Positions 33,593 through 42,171 of a stretch of DNA of 64,000 bases are shown one piece after another. Each line of letters begins with the position of its first letter. Position 1 is the first letter of the stretch. The stretch lies in the NCBI RefSeq assembly GCF_001044235.1, contig NZ_JYNL01000069.1, forward strand, positions 1-64,000, read 5' to 3'. Below the pieces are notes generated by a model that saw only the letters and a program-made list of their open reading frames with translations, searched no databases and was not told where the DNA came from. The stretch comes from Mycolicibacterium chlorophenolicum. Its GTDB lineage: Bacteria; Actinomycetota; Actinomycetes; Mycobacteriales; Mycobacteriaceae. The translations under genes were made by a program, and so were the position numbers.

Positions 33593-34129
33593 CTATGTCC
33601 CGAGTTGCCGATCGATCGCGGCGACCTGGTCATCGCCGTACTGGGTGGCGAGATCCGGCGGGACGGGGTCGTTGAGCGGACCGTCGAACTGCACGTCGAC
33701 CGCCGCGTTGCCGCGGGTGAACATCAGGACCCCCACCGACTGGGTGCCGTTCGGCGACACCCCCGTCACCCAGGTCCCCCCGGTGCCCACCGGAACCGGT
33801 CCGCTCGTCGGGTTGGTGACGACGGAGCCGAGCCCGTCGCGCCAGGCGTTCATCGCGTCGGTCGCCGCCTGCGCGGAGGGCAGCACGAGGATCGTCGTGG
33901 TGATCCCGCGGCTGCCGTCACGATGGTTGAACTCCTGCCGGACGCCCTGCTGGCCGTCGGGGTCGGAGACCGGCGGCGTGGGAACGTACGCCGTCGAATC
34001 GGTGATGACGTTCGGATTCACCGGCAGAGTCCCGTAATCCGGTGCGGCAGAGGCTGATCCGAAACCAAAGGTGACCGTCGCCGCCACTGCGGCGACTCCC
34101 CCGAGGGCAAATGTGGACATCGTCTTCAT
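33593..34129 (-). CDS. Secreted hypothetical protein, 178 residues
   Basis: ATG 34129 follows AGGAGAG. Signal peptide TFALGGVAAVAATVTFGFGSASA is cleaved near residue 29. The mature domain (about 30-178) has no cysteines and resembles small mycobacterial secreted proteins of unknown function: QEFNHRDGSRGITTTILVL, then GNAAVDVQFDGPLNDP. It precedes the hairpin-controlled exported gene on the same strand. Confidence 0.65.
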   Translation of the reverse strand: MKTMSTFALGGVAAVAATVTFGFGSASAAPDYGTLPVNPNVITDSTAYVPTPPVSDPDGQQGVRQEFNHRDGSRGITTTILVLPSAQAATDAMNAWRDGLGSVVTNPTSGPVPVGTGGTWVTGVSPNGTQSVGVLMFTRGNAAVDVQFDGPLNDPVPPDLATQYGDDQVAAIDRQLGT

Positions 34130-34161
34130 GTGTCTCTCCTGCTGGTCGGTGGACGGTCGGA

Positions 34162-34401
34162 TCAGCAGGGGTAGCACGCGTAGCCGCGCCACCCGTCGCG
34201 CCAGAACCAGCCCGGGCCGCAGCCCATCCAGCCGGTGGTTCCCGCGCAGTCGAACATCTGCACCACCGGGCGCTGCGGCGCGGGCGCCGGAATCGGAGCC
34301 GGCGCCGGGGCGGCGACCTGTGCCGCGCCGGCCGTGGGCGTCCCGAGCAGCGAGCCGACGATCATGGCCGTCGCACCCACGGTCGTGGCGAGTGTGCGCA
34401 T
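34162..34401 (-). CDS. Small secreted Pro-rich, Cys-rich protein
   Basis: 79 residues. Start ATG 34399-34401 with GGAGGGG upstream. Signal peptide to about residue 26 (TPTAGAA), then an Ala/Pro repeat (APAPAPIPAPAPQ) and a C-terminal domain with four cysteines (FDCAGTTGWMGCGPGWFW, then YACYPC), probably two disulfides. Function unknown. Located 32 bp upstream of the 178-residue secreted gene on the same strand. Confidence 0.65.
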   Translation of the reverse strand: MRTLATTVGATAMIVGSLLGTPTAGAAQVAAPAPAPIPAPAPQRPVVQMFDCAGTTGWMGCGPGWFWRDGWRGYACYPC

Positions 34402-34523
34402 GGTCAAATCCCCTCCTTGACGAGTTCCCTGGTCGAACACCTGGTGAGGCTACGCCGCAAACTGACGCTCGGGGCAATAACACGCATCGAGCGATGGCAA
34501 TGTCCGCACCCGCGAGGGCACCG

Positions 34524-34541
34524 ACCAACCAAGTGGTTAGT
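34524..34541. promoter_or_regulatory. Imperfect palindrome upstream of the acyl-CoA dehydrogenase pair
   Basis: ACCAACC-AAGT-GGTTAGT, six of seven pairs complementary, centred 45 bp before ATG 34578. Short inverted repeats of this kind are typical operators for TetR-family lipid regulators in mycobacteria. No regulator gene is adjacent. Confidence 0.45.
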
Positions 34542-34577
34542 CTGCATGCAGGTCCATCGATGGAGCAGGAGGCCGCC

Positions 34578-35738
34578 ATGCAGCTGGCACTGACACCCGA
34601 GGAAGCCGCCTTTCGCGACGAGCTTCGCACCTTCTACGCGACGGAGATCCCGGCCGAGATCCGAGCACGCAGCCGCGCGGGCACGGAGATCAGCAAGGAC
34701 GACATCGTCACGACGCACAAGATCCTCAACGACCACGGCCTGGCGGTGCCCAGCTGGCCGGTCGAGTGGGGCGGCAAGGACTGGACGCCGACCCAGCATC
34801 AGATCTGGCTCGACGAGATGCAGCTGGCCTGCGTCCCCGAGCCGCTGAACTTCAACGCCAAGATGGTCGGGCCGGTGATCGCCGAGTTCGGTTCCCAGGC
34901 CGTCAAGGAGCGCTTCCTGCCGCCGACCGCCGCGCTCGACATCTGGTGGTGCCAGGGCTTCTCCGAGCCCGAGGCCGGCTCCGACCTGGCGTCGCTGCGC
35001 ACCACGGCGCTGCGCGACGGCGACAGCTACGTGGTCAACGGGCAGAAGACGTGGACGACGCTGGGCCAGTACGCGGACTGGATCTTCTGTCTGGTCCGCA
35101 CCGACCCCAACGCCCCGAAGAAGCAGGCCGGTATCTCCTTCCTGCTCATCGACCTCGACACCCCCGGCATCACCATGCGGCCGATCAAACTGGTCGACGG
35201 CAGCGTCGAGGTGAACGAGGTGTTCTTCGAAGACGTCCGGGTGCCCGCCGAGAACCTGGTCGGCGAGGAGAACCAGGGCTGGTCCTACGCGAAGTTCCTG
35301 CTGGGCAACGAGCGCACCGGCATCGCCCAGGTCGGCCGGACGAAGGTCAAGCTCGCCGAGGTCAAGGAGCGGGCCAAGGCCAACGGCCTGCTCGAGGACC
35401 CGTTGTTCGCCGCCCGGCTGGCCGAGGCCGAAAACGACGTTCTGGCACTGGAACTGACGCAGATGCGGGTTGCTTCGGGGTCGAAGGGCGGCAAGCCCAA
35501 CCCGGCGTCGTCGGTGCTGAAACTGCGTGGCAGCCAGCTGCAGCAGCTCGCCACCGAGCTGATGATGGAGGTGGCGGGCCCCGACATCCTGCCGTTCCCG
35601 AACGGCGCCGAGATCGCGTCACCGGACTGGGCGCAGCACAGCGCGCCGCGCTACCTCAACTACCGCAAGACCTCGATCTACGGCGGCAGCAACGAGGTGC
35701 AGCGCACGATCATCTCGTCGACCATCCTCGGACTGTAG
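34578..35738 (+). CDS. Acyl-CoA dehydrogenase, large subunit type (FadE)
   Basis: 386 residues with the ACAD fold. WWCQGFSEPEAGSDLASL is the FAD-binding signature, NGQKTWTT the middle domain, and YRKTSIYGGSNEVQRTIIS the C-terminal signature. ATG 34578 is chosen by AGGAGG at 34567-34572. It begins a two-gene operon with a second, divergent ACAD gene 16 bp downstream. Paired FadE genes form heterotetramers in mycobacteria, often acting on sterol or other bulky acyl-CoAs. Most like the FadE17/18 or FadE26/27 type; substrate not determinable. Confidence 0.88.
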   Translation: MQLALTPEEAAFRDELRTFYATEIPAEIRARSRAGTEISKDDIVTTHKILNDHGLAVPSWPVEWGGKDWTPTQHQIWLDEMQLACVPEPLNFNAKMVGPVIAEFGSQAVKERFLPPTAALDIWWCQGFSEPEAGSDLASLRTTALRDGDSYVVNGQKTWTTLGQYADWIFCLVRTDPNAPKKQAGISFLLIDLDTPGITMRPIKLVDGSVEVNEVFFEDVRVPAENLVGEENQGWSYAKFLLGNERTGIAQVGRTKVKLAEVKERAKANGLLEDPLFAARLAEAENDVLALELTQMRVASGSKGGKPNPASSVLKLRGSQLQQLATELMMEVAGPDILPFPNGAEIASPDWAQHSAPRYLNYRKTSIYGGSNEVQRTIISSTILGL

Positions 35739-35754
35739 AGACAAGGCGGACATC

Positions 35755-36861
35755 ATGGACTTCCAACTCAGCGAAGAACAGACGCTGCTGCGCGACACCA
35801 CCCGCGAAATGCTCACGCGCGCCTACGATCCCGAGAGCCGACTCAAGGCGCTCGACACCGAGCTCGGCTGGAACCGTGAGGTGTGGAGTCAGCTGGCCGA
35901 GGTCGGAGTGCTCGGCCTCGGATTCGACGAGGACGCCGGCGGCCAGATCGAGATCCACGCCGTCCTCACCGAGGCCGGCCGCAGGCTGGCCCCGGAGCCG
36001 CTGCTGCACGCGGCGCTCGGACCCGGCGCGGTGATCGCCGAGGTGGGCACCGCCGAGCAACGCGCCCTCCTCGACGAGGTCGCCGCCGGCGAGCGGCTGC
36101 TGGCCTTCGCCCACACCGAGCCGGGGATGCGGCGGCCGACCGCCACTGTCTCGACAACCGCTGCGCGTCAGGGTGATTCGTGGACGGTCAGCGGTCGCAA
36201 GAATCCTGTGCTGGCCGGTGACTGTGCCGACACCCTGGTGGTCACTGCGGCGCTTCCCGACGGCGGCACCGGGCTGTTCCTCGTCGACGCCGGCGCGGTG
36301 CAGCGCCGGGCCTACCGCACCTTCGACGGTCAGCGGGGCGCCGAGATCGACCTCGACGAGACGGCCGCGGAGCCGCTCGGCGAGGCGGTGGACGCGTCGG
36401 CCGCGATCGAGCGGGCGCTCGTGCGGTTCACCTCGGGCCTGTGCTCGGAGGCCCTCGGCGCGATGGAGGAGGCGCTGCGGCTGACCACGGAGTACCTGAC
36501 CCAGCGCAAGCAGTTCGGCGTCACGCTCAACAAGTTCCAGACGCTGACCCAGCGCGCGGCCGACATGTACGTCTCCCTCGAACTGGCGCGCAGCATGGCG
36601 CTCTACGCGGCGATGTCGATCGCCGACGGCGATCTGGACCCGACCATCGCCGCGCGGGCCAAGCTGCAGATCGGGCGCTCCGGCCGGCACATCAGCCAGG
36701 AGGCCATCCAGCTGCACGGCGGCATCGGCGTCACCGCGGAGTACCCGGTGGGGCACTACGCCGCCCGGCTGACGGCGATCGAGCAGATGCTCGGCTCGTC
36801 GCAGGACCACCTGCACACGCTGGTGGGTCAGCTCGACGGATACGAGGTCGTGACGATCTGA
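35755..36861 (+). CDS. Acyl-CoA dehydrogenase, partner subunit (FadE)
   Basis: 368 residues, a divergent ACAD. It keeps the N-terminal helical domain (FQLSEEQTLLRDTTREML) and the C-terminal helical domain with RKQFGVTLNKFQTLTQRAADM and QLHGGIGVTAEYPVGHY. The middle FAD-binding signature is weak, as is usual for the second subunit of heteromeric mycobacterial ACADs. Encoded 16 bp after the first subunit. Confidence 0.87.
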   Translation: MDFQLSEEQTLLRDTTREMLTRAYDPESRLKALDTELGWNREVWSQLAEVGVLGLGFDEDAGGQIEIHAVLTEAGRRLAPEPLLHAALGPGAVIAEVGTAEQRALLDEVAAGERLLAFAHTEPGMRRPTATVSTTAARQGDSWTVSGRKNPVLAGDCADTLVVTAALPDGGTGLFLVDAGAVQRRAYRTFDGQRGAEIDLDETAAEPLGEAVDASAAIERALVRFTSGLCSEALGAMEEALRLTTEYLTQRKQFGVTLNKFQTLTQRAADMYVSLELARSMALYAAMSIADGDLDPTIAARAKLQIGRSGRHISQEAIQLHGGIGVTAEYPVGHYAARLTAIEQMLGSSQDHLHTLVGQLDGYEVVTI

Positions 36862-36910
36862 GGTCGGGTTTCGGCCTGCCCTTCACGTCGACATTGCGTA
36901 ACCTGCTGCA

Positions 36911-38587
36911 ATGGTCGGCCACACCATCGTCAGCGGTGCCGACGCGCTGGCGGTGCGCATCGCCGAGGAGTTGCGCAGCGCCGGCGCCACGGTCACGGTG
37001 GTCGACCGTGCCGATCAGCTGGCGGCGGCCGGCATCACCGCGGCGGCAGCGGTGGTCTGCGCCGGACCCGACGACGCCGCGAACCTCGAGATCGCGCTGC
37101 TGGCGCGTCGTCTCAGTCCGACCGTGCGGGTGGTGACCCGACTGGCCAACGGTGTGCTGCGCGAGGCGATGGCGGCCGGCAACGGGCCGGGCGCCGTCCT
37201 CGACGTCGCCGATCTGGCCGCACCGTCGGTCGTCGAGGCGTGTCTGCAGCGCACCACGCACTCCATCGCCGCCGGCGACCTCCGGTTCGTCGTCTCCGGG
37301 GCGGCCACCCCGCGCTCGGGCACGCTGCGCGACATCTACGGCGATCTGGCGCCGGTGGCCGTCGTGCGCGGCCAGCACTCGCCGACCCCCGGTGAGGTGG
37401 CAGCCTGTCCCGGTCGCGATCTGCGTGTCGACGAGGGTGACTGGGTCGCCGTGATCGGCACCGAGGACGAACTGGCCGCCGACGGCCCGGCGGCCGGAGT
37501 GCGGGCATCGGGGTCGCACCGCTCGCCGCTGACCCGAATCGGCCACGCTGCGCGGGCCTTCCACGAGGACGTGAACCCGAACTTCTACCGGGCGCTCTCA
37601 GCGTCGCTGGGCCTGCTCCTCGGATCCACCCTTCTGCTGTGGCTCACCTACGACATGCCGGGCATGAGTTTCGTCGACGCCCTCTACTTCTCGTCCGAGA
37701 CGATCGCGACCGTCGGCTACGGCGACTTCAGCTTCAGCGGCCAGCCCACCTGGCTGCGTTTGTTCAGCATCGTGCTGATGTTCGCGGGCATCACCACCAC
37801 CGCGGTGCTGGTGGCCTTCATCGCCGACGTGTTGCTCTCGCGGCGGCTGGCGTACTCGGCGGGCCGGCGCAAGGTGCGCGAAATGCAGGACCACATGATC
37901 GTGGTCGGGCTGGGCTCCTTCGGCGTGCGGGTCGCCGCGGACCTCAAGGCCGCCGGCCACGACATCGCCGTCATCGAACTCAACGACGAGAACCGCTACC
38001 TTTCCGCGGCCGCCGATCTCGGGATTCCGGTGATCTTCGGCGACGCGACGCTGCCGTCGACACTGGAGGCGGCGCGTATCGACGACGCCGTCGCGGTGGC
38101 CGTGCTGACCGACGACGACATGGTCAACATCGAGACGGCGATCGTGTCCCGCGAACGTTCCAAGGACCGGCCCGTCGACGTGCCGGTGGTTCTGCGCGTG
38201 TTCGACCGGGCGCTGGGCGCGGCGGTGGCCCACCGGTTCCGGTTCGAGAACGTGCTCTCCACGGTCGAATTGGCGGCTCCGTGGTTCATCGGGGCGGCGC
38301 TGGGGCTGACCGTGTTCGGCACCTTCTCGGTGGGCCAGGCCTCCTTCATGGTGGGCGGGGTGCGGGTCGGAGCCAGAAGCGAGCTGGACGGGATCCGCAT
38401 GGCCGAGTTGTCGACGCAGACCCGCGTCATCGCGATCGTCGGCCGCGACGGCGCCCGGGAACTGCATCCGCGCCGCGATTCTCAGCTGCAGGCCGGCGAT
38501 ATCGCCTATCTGGTGGGCCCCTACCGCGAGCTGCTCGACACGCTGCGCAAGGGGCAGGGCAGCAGCGCGGCGACCGCGATCACCTGA
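36911..38587 (+). CDS. Potassium channel with two RCK/TrkA-N Rossmann domains
   Basis: 558 residues. Order: an N-terminal TrkA-N-like Rossmann domain (from residue 1, VGHTIVSGADALAVRIAEEL), a TrkA-C-like segment to about 200, and two TM helices around the selectivity filter TVGYGD at 267-272. A second canonical TrkA-N follows (MIVVGLGSFGVRVA from 329), then a third hydrophobic stretch and a C-terminal TrkA-C. Tandem RCK domains normally gate K+ flow by binding nucleotides or ions. An N-terminal RCK ahead of the pore is less common. Independent of neighbouring operons; the end overlaps the convergent gene by 8 bp. Confidence 0.85.
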   Translation: MVGHTIVSGADALAVRIAEELRSAGATVTVVDRADQLAAAGITAAAAVVCAGPDDAANLEIALLARRLSPTVRVVTRLANGVLREAMAAGNGPGAVLDVADLAAPSVVEACLQRTTHSIAAGDLRFVVSGAATPRSGTLRDIYGDLAPVAVVRGQHSPTPGEVAACPGRDLRVDEGDWVAVIGTEDELAADGPAAGVRASGSHRSPLTRIGHAARAFHEDVNPNFYRALSASLGLLLGSTLLLWLTYDMPGMSFVDALYFSSETIATVGYGDFSFSGQPTWLRLFSIVLMFAGITTTAVLVAFIADVLLSRRLAYSAGRRKVREMQDHMIVVGLGSFGVRVAADLKAAGHDIAVIELNDENRYLSAAADLGIPVIFGDATLPSTLEAARIDDAVAVAVLTDDDMVNIETAIVSRERSKDRPVDVPVVLRVFDRALGAAVAHRFRFENVLSTVELAAPWFIGAALGLTVFGTFSVGQASFMVGGVRVGARSELDGIRMAELSTQTRVIAIVGRDGARELHPRRDSQLQAGDIAYLVGPYRELLDTLRKGQGSSAATAIT

Positions 38588-39473
38588 GGTCGGCGACCAC
38601 CTCGGCAACCCGGCGCACCTGGTCGAGATCGCTGCTGGTCGGGATCAGGTGGATCTCGTCGGTGCCGATGTCGGCGAACCGAGTGAGCACGGCACGCAGG
38701 TCGTCCTGGGTGCCGGCCCATCCCGTCGTCGGCGCCATCGCGTCGACGATGTCCGACGGGATCCAGTTCATGTAGCGCAGCAGGTGACGGTGCACCTGCT
38801 CGCGTGGCGCGCTGCCCTCGCCGACGGCGAACCAGAAGGAGGTCGCCAGGTGCGGCGTGGCCCTGCCCGCCGCTCGCCATGCGTCACGAGCCACGTCGAA
38901 CAGCGCGTTCTGCGCGTCAGCGTCGAGGTCCAGGGTGATACCCGCCAGTCCGTCGGCCCAGCCCGCCGCGCTGCGCAGGGTCTTGGGACCCGTTGTGCCG
39001 ACCAGCAATTCGGGGCCACCGTGCTGCACGGGCGGCGGCCCCACCGGCAGCGTCGACTCGGTGACCTTCTCCCCCGCCCACACCCGTCGCATCACCGCGA
39101 CCCGGTCGGCCATCTGGCGCATGGTCTGGGTCGCCGGATCGGCGCCCACGGCGCGGTAGTCCTCGTGCCGGCCGCCGACGCCGATGCCGACGGTCAGCCG
39201 GCCGCCGCTGAGCATGTCGCCGGTGGCCATCGCCTTGGCGAGCATCACCGGGTCGTGCAGCTGGGGGATCACCACGGTGGTGACCAGCCGCACCCGGTCC
39301 GTCCACGCGGCCAGGGCACCCAGCAGGGTCAGGCTCTCGGGATTGTCGAACGCGATCCGCTCACCCCAGCACAGCGACGAGAACGGACCGTCGTCGATCA
39401 GCCTCGCCCAGTCGCGCAGCAACGCGCGGTCCAGGTCGGGTTCCATCACCGGCATCGTCATCCCGATTCGCAC
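38580..39473 (-). CDS. LLM-class F420-dependent oxidoreductase
   Basis: 297 residues, luciferase-like TIM barrel. The start is a GTG (VRIGMTMPV). GGRLTVGIGVGGRHEDYRAVG (about 90-110) and the C-terminal GTQDDLRAVLTRFADIGTDEIHL are typical of actinobacterial F420 enzymes. Substrate unknown. Confidence 0.83.
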   Translation of the reverse strand: MRIGMTMPVMEPDLDRALLRDWARLIDDGPFSSLCWGERIAFDNPESLTLLGALAAWTDRVRLVTTVVIPQLHDPVMLAKAMATGDMLSGGRLTVGIGVGGRHEDYRAVGADPATQTMRQMADRVAVMRRVWAGEKVTESTLPVGPPPVQHGGPELLVGTTGPKTLRSAAGWADGLAGITLDLDADAQNALFDVARDAWRAAGRATPHLATSFWFAVGEGSAPREQVHRHLLRYMNWIPSDIVDAMAPTTGWAGTQDDLRAVLTRFADIGTDEIHLIPTSSDLDQVRRVAEVVADLR

Positions 39474-39503
39474 GTGGCGATTCTGACACGCCGGTGGACG
39501 GCG

Positions 39504-40184
39504 TCAGGACGGCTGCCCGTGCAGATTCTTCGCCGTGGGCGACGTGGCCACCGTCCCCGGATCCGGATAGGTGCCCAACACGCGATCGGCGGTGCCCGCG
39601 CTGGTGACGGTGAACCAGTAGTGCTCGTTCTTGAAGTGGTGCTGGCGATGGTTGCGCCAAATCGCCCGATAGACAGCTGATTTGGGCTTGTAGTCGCTGT
39701 GCACCAGGTAGTGGCACCACTCGTAGCCCAGGCCCAGCACCGCCAGGACGGTCAGGAACGTCACGCCCAGTGGTGCGCGGGGGAACGCGAGCAGCGCGAC
39801 GGCGACGGCGACGGGAAGTACCCAGAGCAGCGCCTGCCACGGGATGAAGATCAGTGCGATGTCACGCGGATTGCCATGGTGCTCGCGATGTTTGCGCGCC
39901 AGCAGAGGGTCGACGCGCACGGCGCCGATCTGCCGCGGACGCCAGTGCAGGATGCACACGTGCACCACCCATTCGACGAACGGGAAGGCGGCGAGCATCA
40001 CGACGGGGACGGCGGCGTCGGCCCACGTCCAGTCGCCCAGCGTGATGCGCATCCCCGCGGCGATCACCAGTGTCGCGCCGATCATCCACGGCGTCGGGTA
40101 GCGCCCGAACTCGCGTGCGGCGTCCCCGAGCGTGACGTGTCGGCGTCCGGAAGGGGTGGGCAGCGATCGGGCGGGGGTGGTCAT
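39504..40184 (-). CDS. Fatty-acid hydroxylase / sterol desaturase superfamily protein
   Basis: 226-residue membrane di-iron enzyme. The histidine boxes are RKHREHHGNP, WCHYLVHSDY and RNHRQHHFKNEHYW, placed after successive hydrophobic segments as in the family. Probably hydroxylates or desaturates a lipid. Its ATG overlaps the stop of the upstream FadR-like regulator by 4 bp (ATGA), so the two are co-expressed and the regulator probably controls this gene. Confidence 0.82.
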   Translation of the reverse strand: MTTPARSLPTPSGRRHVTLGDAAREFGRYPTPWMIGATLVIAAGMRITLGDWTWADAAVPVVMLAAFPFVEWVVHVCILHWRPRQIGAVRVDPLLARKHREHHGNPRDIALIFIPWQALLWVLPVAVAVALLAFPRAPLGVTFLTVLAVLGLGYEWCHYLVHSDYKPKSAVYRAIWRNHRQHHFKNEHYWFTVTSAGTADRVLGTYPDPGTVATSPTAKNLHGQPS

Positions 40185-40903
40185 CGGCTCTCCTCCAGTT
40201 CGTTCAGCGCATCCAGAAGGGCGGTGGTCGCAGGCTCCAGCAGGCGGTGGGCGTTGTCGCGGGCAGCTGTCGCGTCGCCGGACAGGACCGCCTCGGCGAG
40301 GGCCCGGTAGGCGTCGACCTGGCCGACCTCTCCGGTCATCACCGCGGCCAGGGCGGGCAGTGCGGGCTCGTAGGTGGCCCGCAGCGTGTTGAACATCAGC
40401 CGGAAGGCGATCGAATCGGCGCCGTCGACGATGAGATCCCAGAAGTCGAGTGCATACCGTTGCGCAGCAACGGGATCGGTCTCCTCCGACAGAGCGCGCA
40501 CCGCGGCCTCGAGGGCTTCGCGCGTGTCGGGGCCGTGGCGCCGGGCGGCCAGTTCGGCCACCTTGGGGCCGTTGTGCAGCCGGGTCTCGAGAATGCTGCG
40601 GACGACGGCGAGGTCGAGCTCGCCGCCGCGCATCAGCAGTTGCGGCAGGAGATCCAGCCCGGCGGTGCGCCGGAAGTCCCGGACCGTCGTCGAGCCGCCC
40701 TGTCGGACCTCGACCAGCCCCGCGGCCGCCAACCTCTTGAGCGCCTCCCGGATCGCCGGCCGGGACACCCCCAGCACCTCGGCCAGGCGCCGCTCGCTGG
40801 GCAGCGTCTCACCGGGCTGCATCTCCCCGCTGAGCACGTCGGACATCACCTGGTCGAACACGTCCTCGGGTACCGAGCGTCGGTGCACGGGTCGAAGAGC
40901 CAT
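40181..40903 (-). CDS. GntR-family regulator, FadR (FCD) subfamily
   Basis: About 240 residues. An N-terminal winged HTH (LPSERRLAEVLGVSRPAIREALKRLAAAGLVEVRQGG) and an all-helical FCD ligand domain (metal-binding D/H residues near VRSILETRL and DFWDLIVDG). ATG 40903 is preferred over 40921 because MALRPVHRR begins the conserved region. Coupled to the hydroxylase gene. Effector probably a carboxylate or acyl-CoA. Confidence 0.82.
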   Translation of the reverse strand: MALRPVHRRSVPEDVFDQVMSDVLSGEMQPGETLPSERRLAEVLGVSRPAIREALKRLAAAGLVEVRQGGSTTVRDFRRTAGLDLLPQLLMRGGELDLAVVRSILETRLHNGPKVAELAARRHGPDTREALEAAVRALSEETDPVAAQRYALDFWDLIVDGADSIAFRLMFNTLRATYEPALPALAAVMTGEVGQVDAYRALAEAVLSGDATAARDNAHRLLEPATTALLDALNELEESR

Positions 40904-40964
40904 ACCCACACCCTGACCCAAAGAGGCCAGGAGGTCAAGTGGTCATACCAGTGACTGCGGCTGA

Positions 40965-42083
40965 TCAGTCCTTGGCCGCCCGGATGGGGCCCGGCGCCGG
41001 CGGTGCGAACAGCCCGCCGCCCAGTCCGCCGCGCAGCGTGCGGACCGCGACCAGCAGCCAGGTGCTGAGCAGGCCCAGGTAGGCGATCGCCGCCGCCACC
41101 CGGAACGCGGGCAGGCCGGTGTGCGCGGCCAGCTGCGTCGTCCCGGTGACGAACGTGCCCACCGGGAACGTCAGGCTCCACCACGTCAGCGCGAACGGCA
41201 TCCCGCGCCGCATCGTGCGCACGGTCAGCGCCGTGGCCAGCCCGATCCACAGCACGGCGAAGCCCCACACCGGCACGCCGTAGAGCACCGCGAACACGCT
41301 CATACCGTCGGCCAGGCGCGGGTCCACGGCCAGCGCCGCGTCCGTGCCGAGAAGTCCTGCGACCGTGATGGATTGGCCGAGCGGACCGAGAACGATCCAC
41401 AGGGTCGGCACGCGGGCGGTGCCGGAGGTGCCGAAGTGCGCCAGCCGGCTCCACACCATCGTGATGATGATCAGCGACGCGACCAGGGACAGCCCGAACA
41501 TCGCGAAACAGCCATAGAACATGGTGGCCCGGCCCGCGCCCGGGGCCATGTGCGGGATGAGCAGCGCACCCGTGGCCGCCGACACCATCGGCGGCACCAC
41601 GGGCATGAGCCAGCCGCCGAACGCGGCATCGGGTTCCACCCGGTACTGGGTGAACATGAGGTACGGGATGCTCATCGCGGTGATCAGCCCGCCGACGGTG
41701 CCCGCCGTCCACAGCGCCCACGCCACGTCCACCGCCGCGCGCTCACCGACGAGATCCCTGCCGACCAGCAGCGCCCCGGAGGCCACGGTGAGCAGCGCCA
41801 TCGGCGCCGCCCCGTAGAAGTGCGCCATCTGCGGATTGCGGACGTGGCTGCGCGCCACCGCCGGCGTGCGCACCCAGTGGCCGACCATCGCGATCAGCAG
41901 CACGACCAGCCACAGCGCGGACGCCACCCACACCGCGAGGGCGAAACCCCGCAGGCCGGGTACTTGCACCGGCAGGGTGGCGCCGGCGGTCGCGACGATG
42001 CCGGTGCCCATCACCGAGGCGAACCAGTTCGGCCCTAGGTAACTGAGGATCGCCGGCTGCGAGCCGGCCCTGTCGGTCACCAC
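40965..42083 (-). CDS. TDT-family transporter (TehA/SLAC1/malate type)
   Basis: 372 residues with about ten TM helices. GPNWFASVMGTGIVA at residues 18-32 is the N-terminal signature of C4-dicarboxylate/sulfite/tellurite-resistance TDT carriers. A later SLTFPVGTF block is also conserved. Substrate (sulfite, malate or anion) unclear. Upstream, a two-component gene pair starts divergently at 42172. Confidence 0.82.
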   Translation of the reverse strand: MVTDRAGSQPAILSYLGPNWFASVMGTGIVATAGATLPVQVPGLRGFALAVWVASALWLVVLLIAMVGHWVRTPAVARSHVRNPQMAHFYGAAPMALLTVASGALLVGRDLVGERAAVDVAWALWTAGTVGGLITAMSIPYLMFTQYRVEPDAAFGGWLMPVVPPMVSAATGALLIPHMAPGAGRATMFYGCFAMFGLSLVASLIIITMVWSRLAHFGTSGTARVPTLWIVLGPLGQSITVAGLLGTDAALAVDPRLADGMSVFAVLYGVPVWGFAVLWIGLATALTVRTMRRGMPFALTWWSLTFPVGTFVTGTTQLAAHTGLPAFRVAAAIAYLGLLSTWLLVAVRTLRGGLGGGLFAPPAPGPIRAAKD

Positions 42084-42171
42084 GACAGTATGGCGAGCCG
42101 GGGGTTAGCCCCCAGAGGAGTCTGGGGAAAACGCTGTGTCGCGGGCGCACCCGGGTCCCTAGGTTGGTGAC

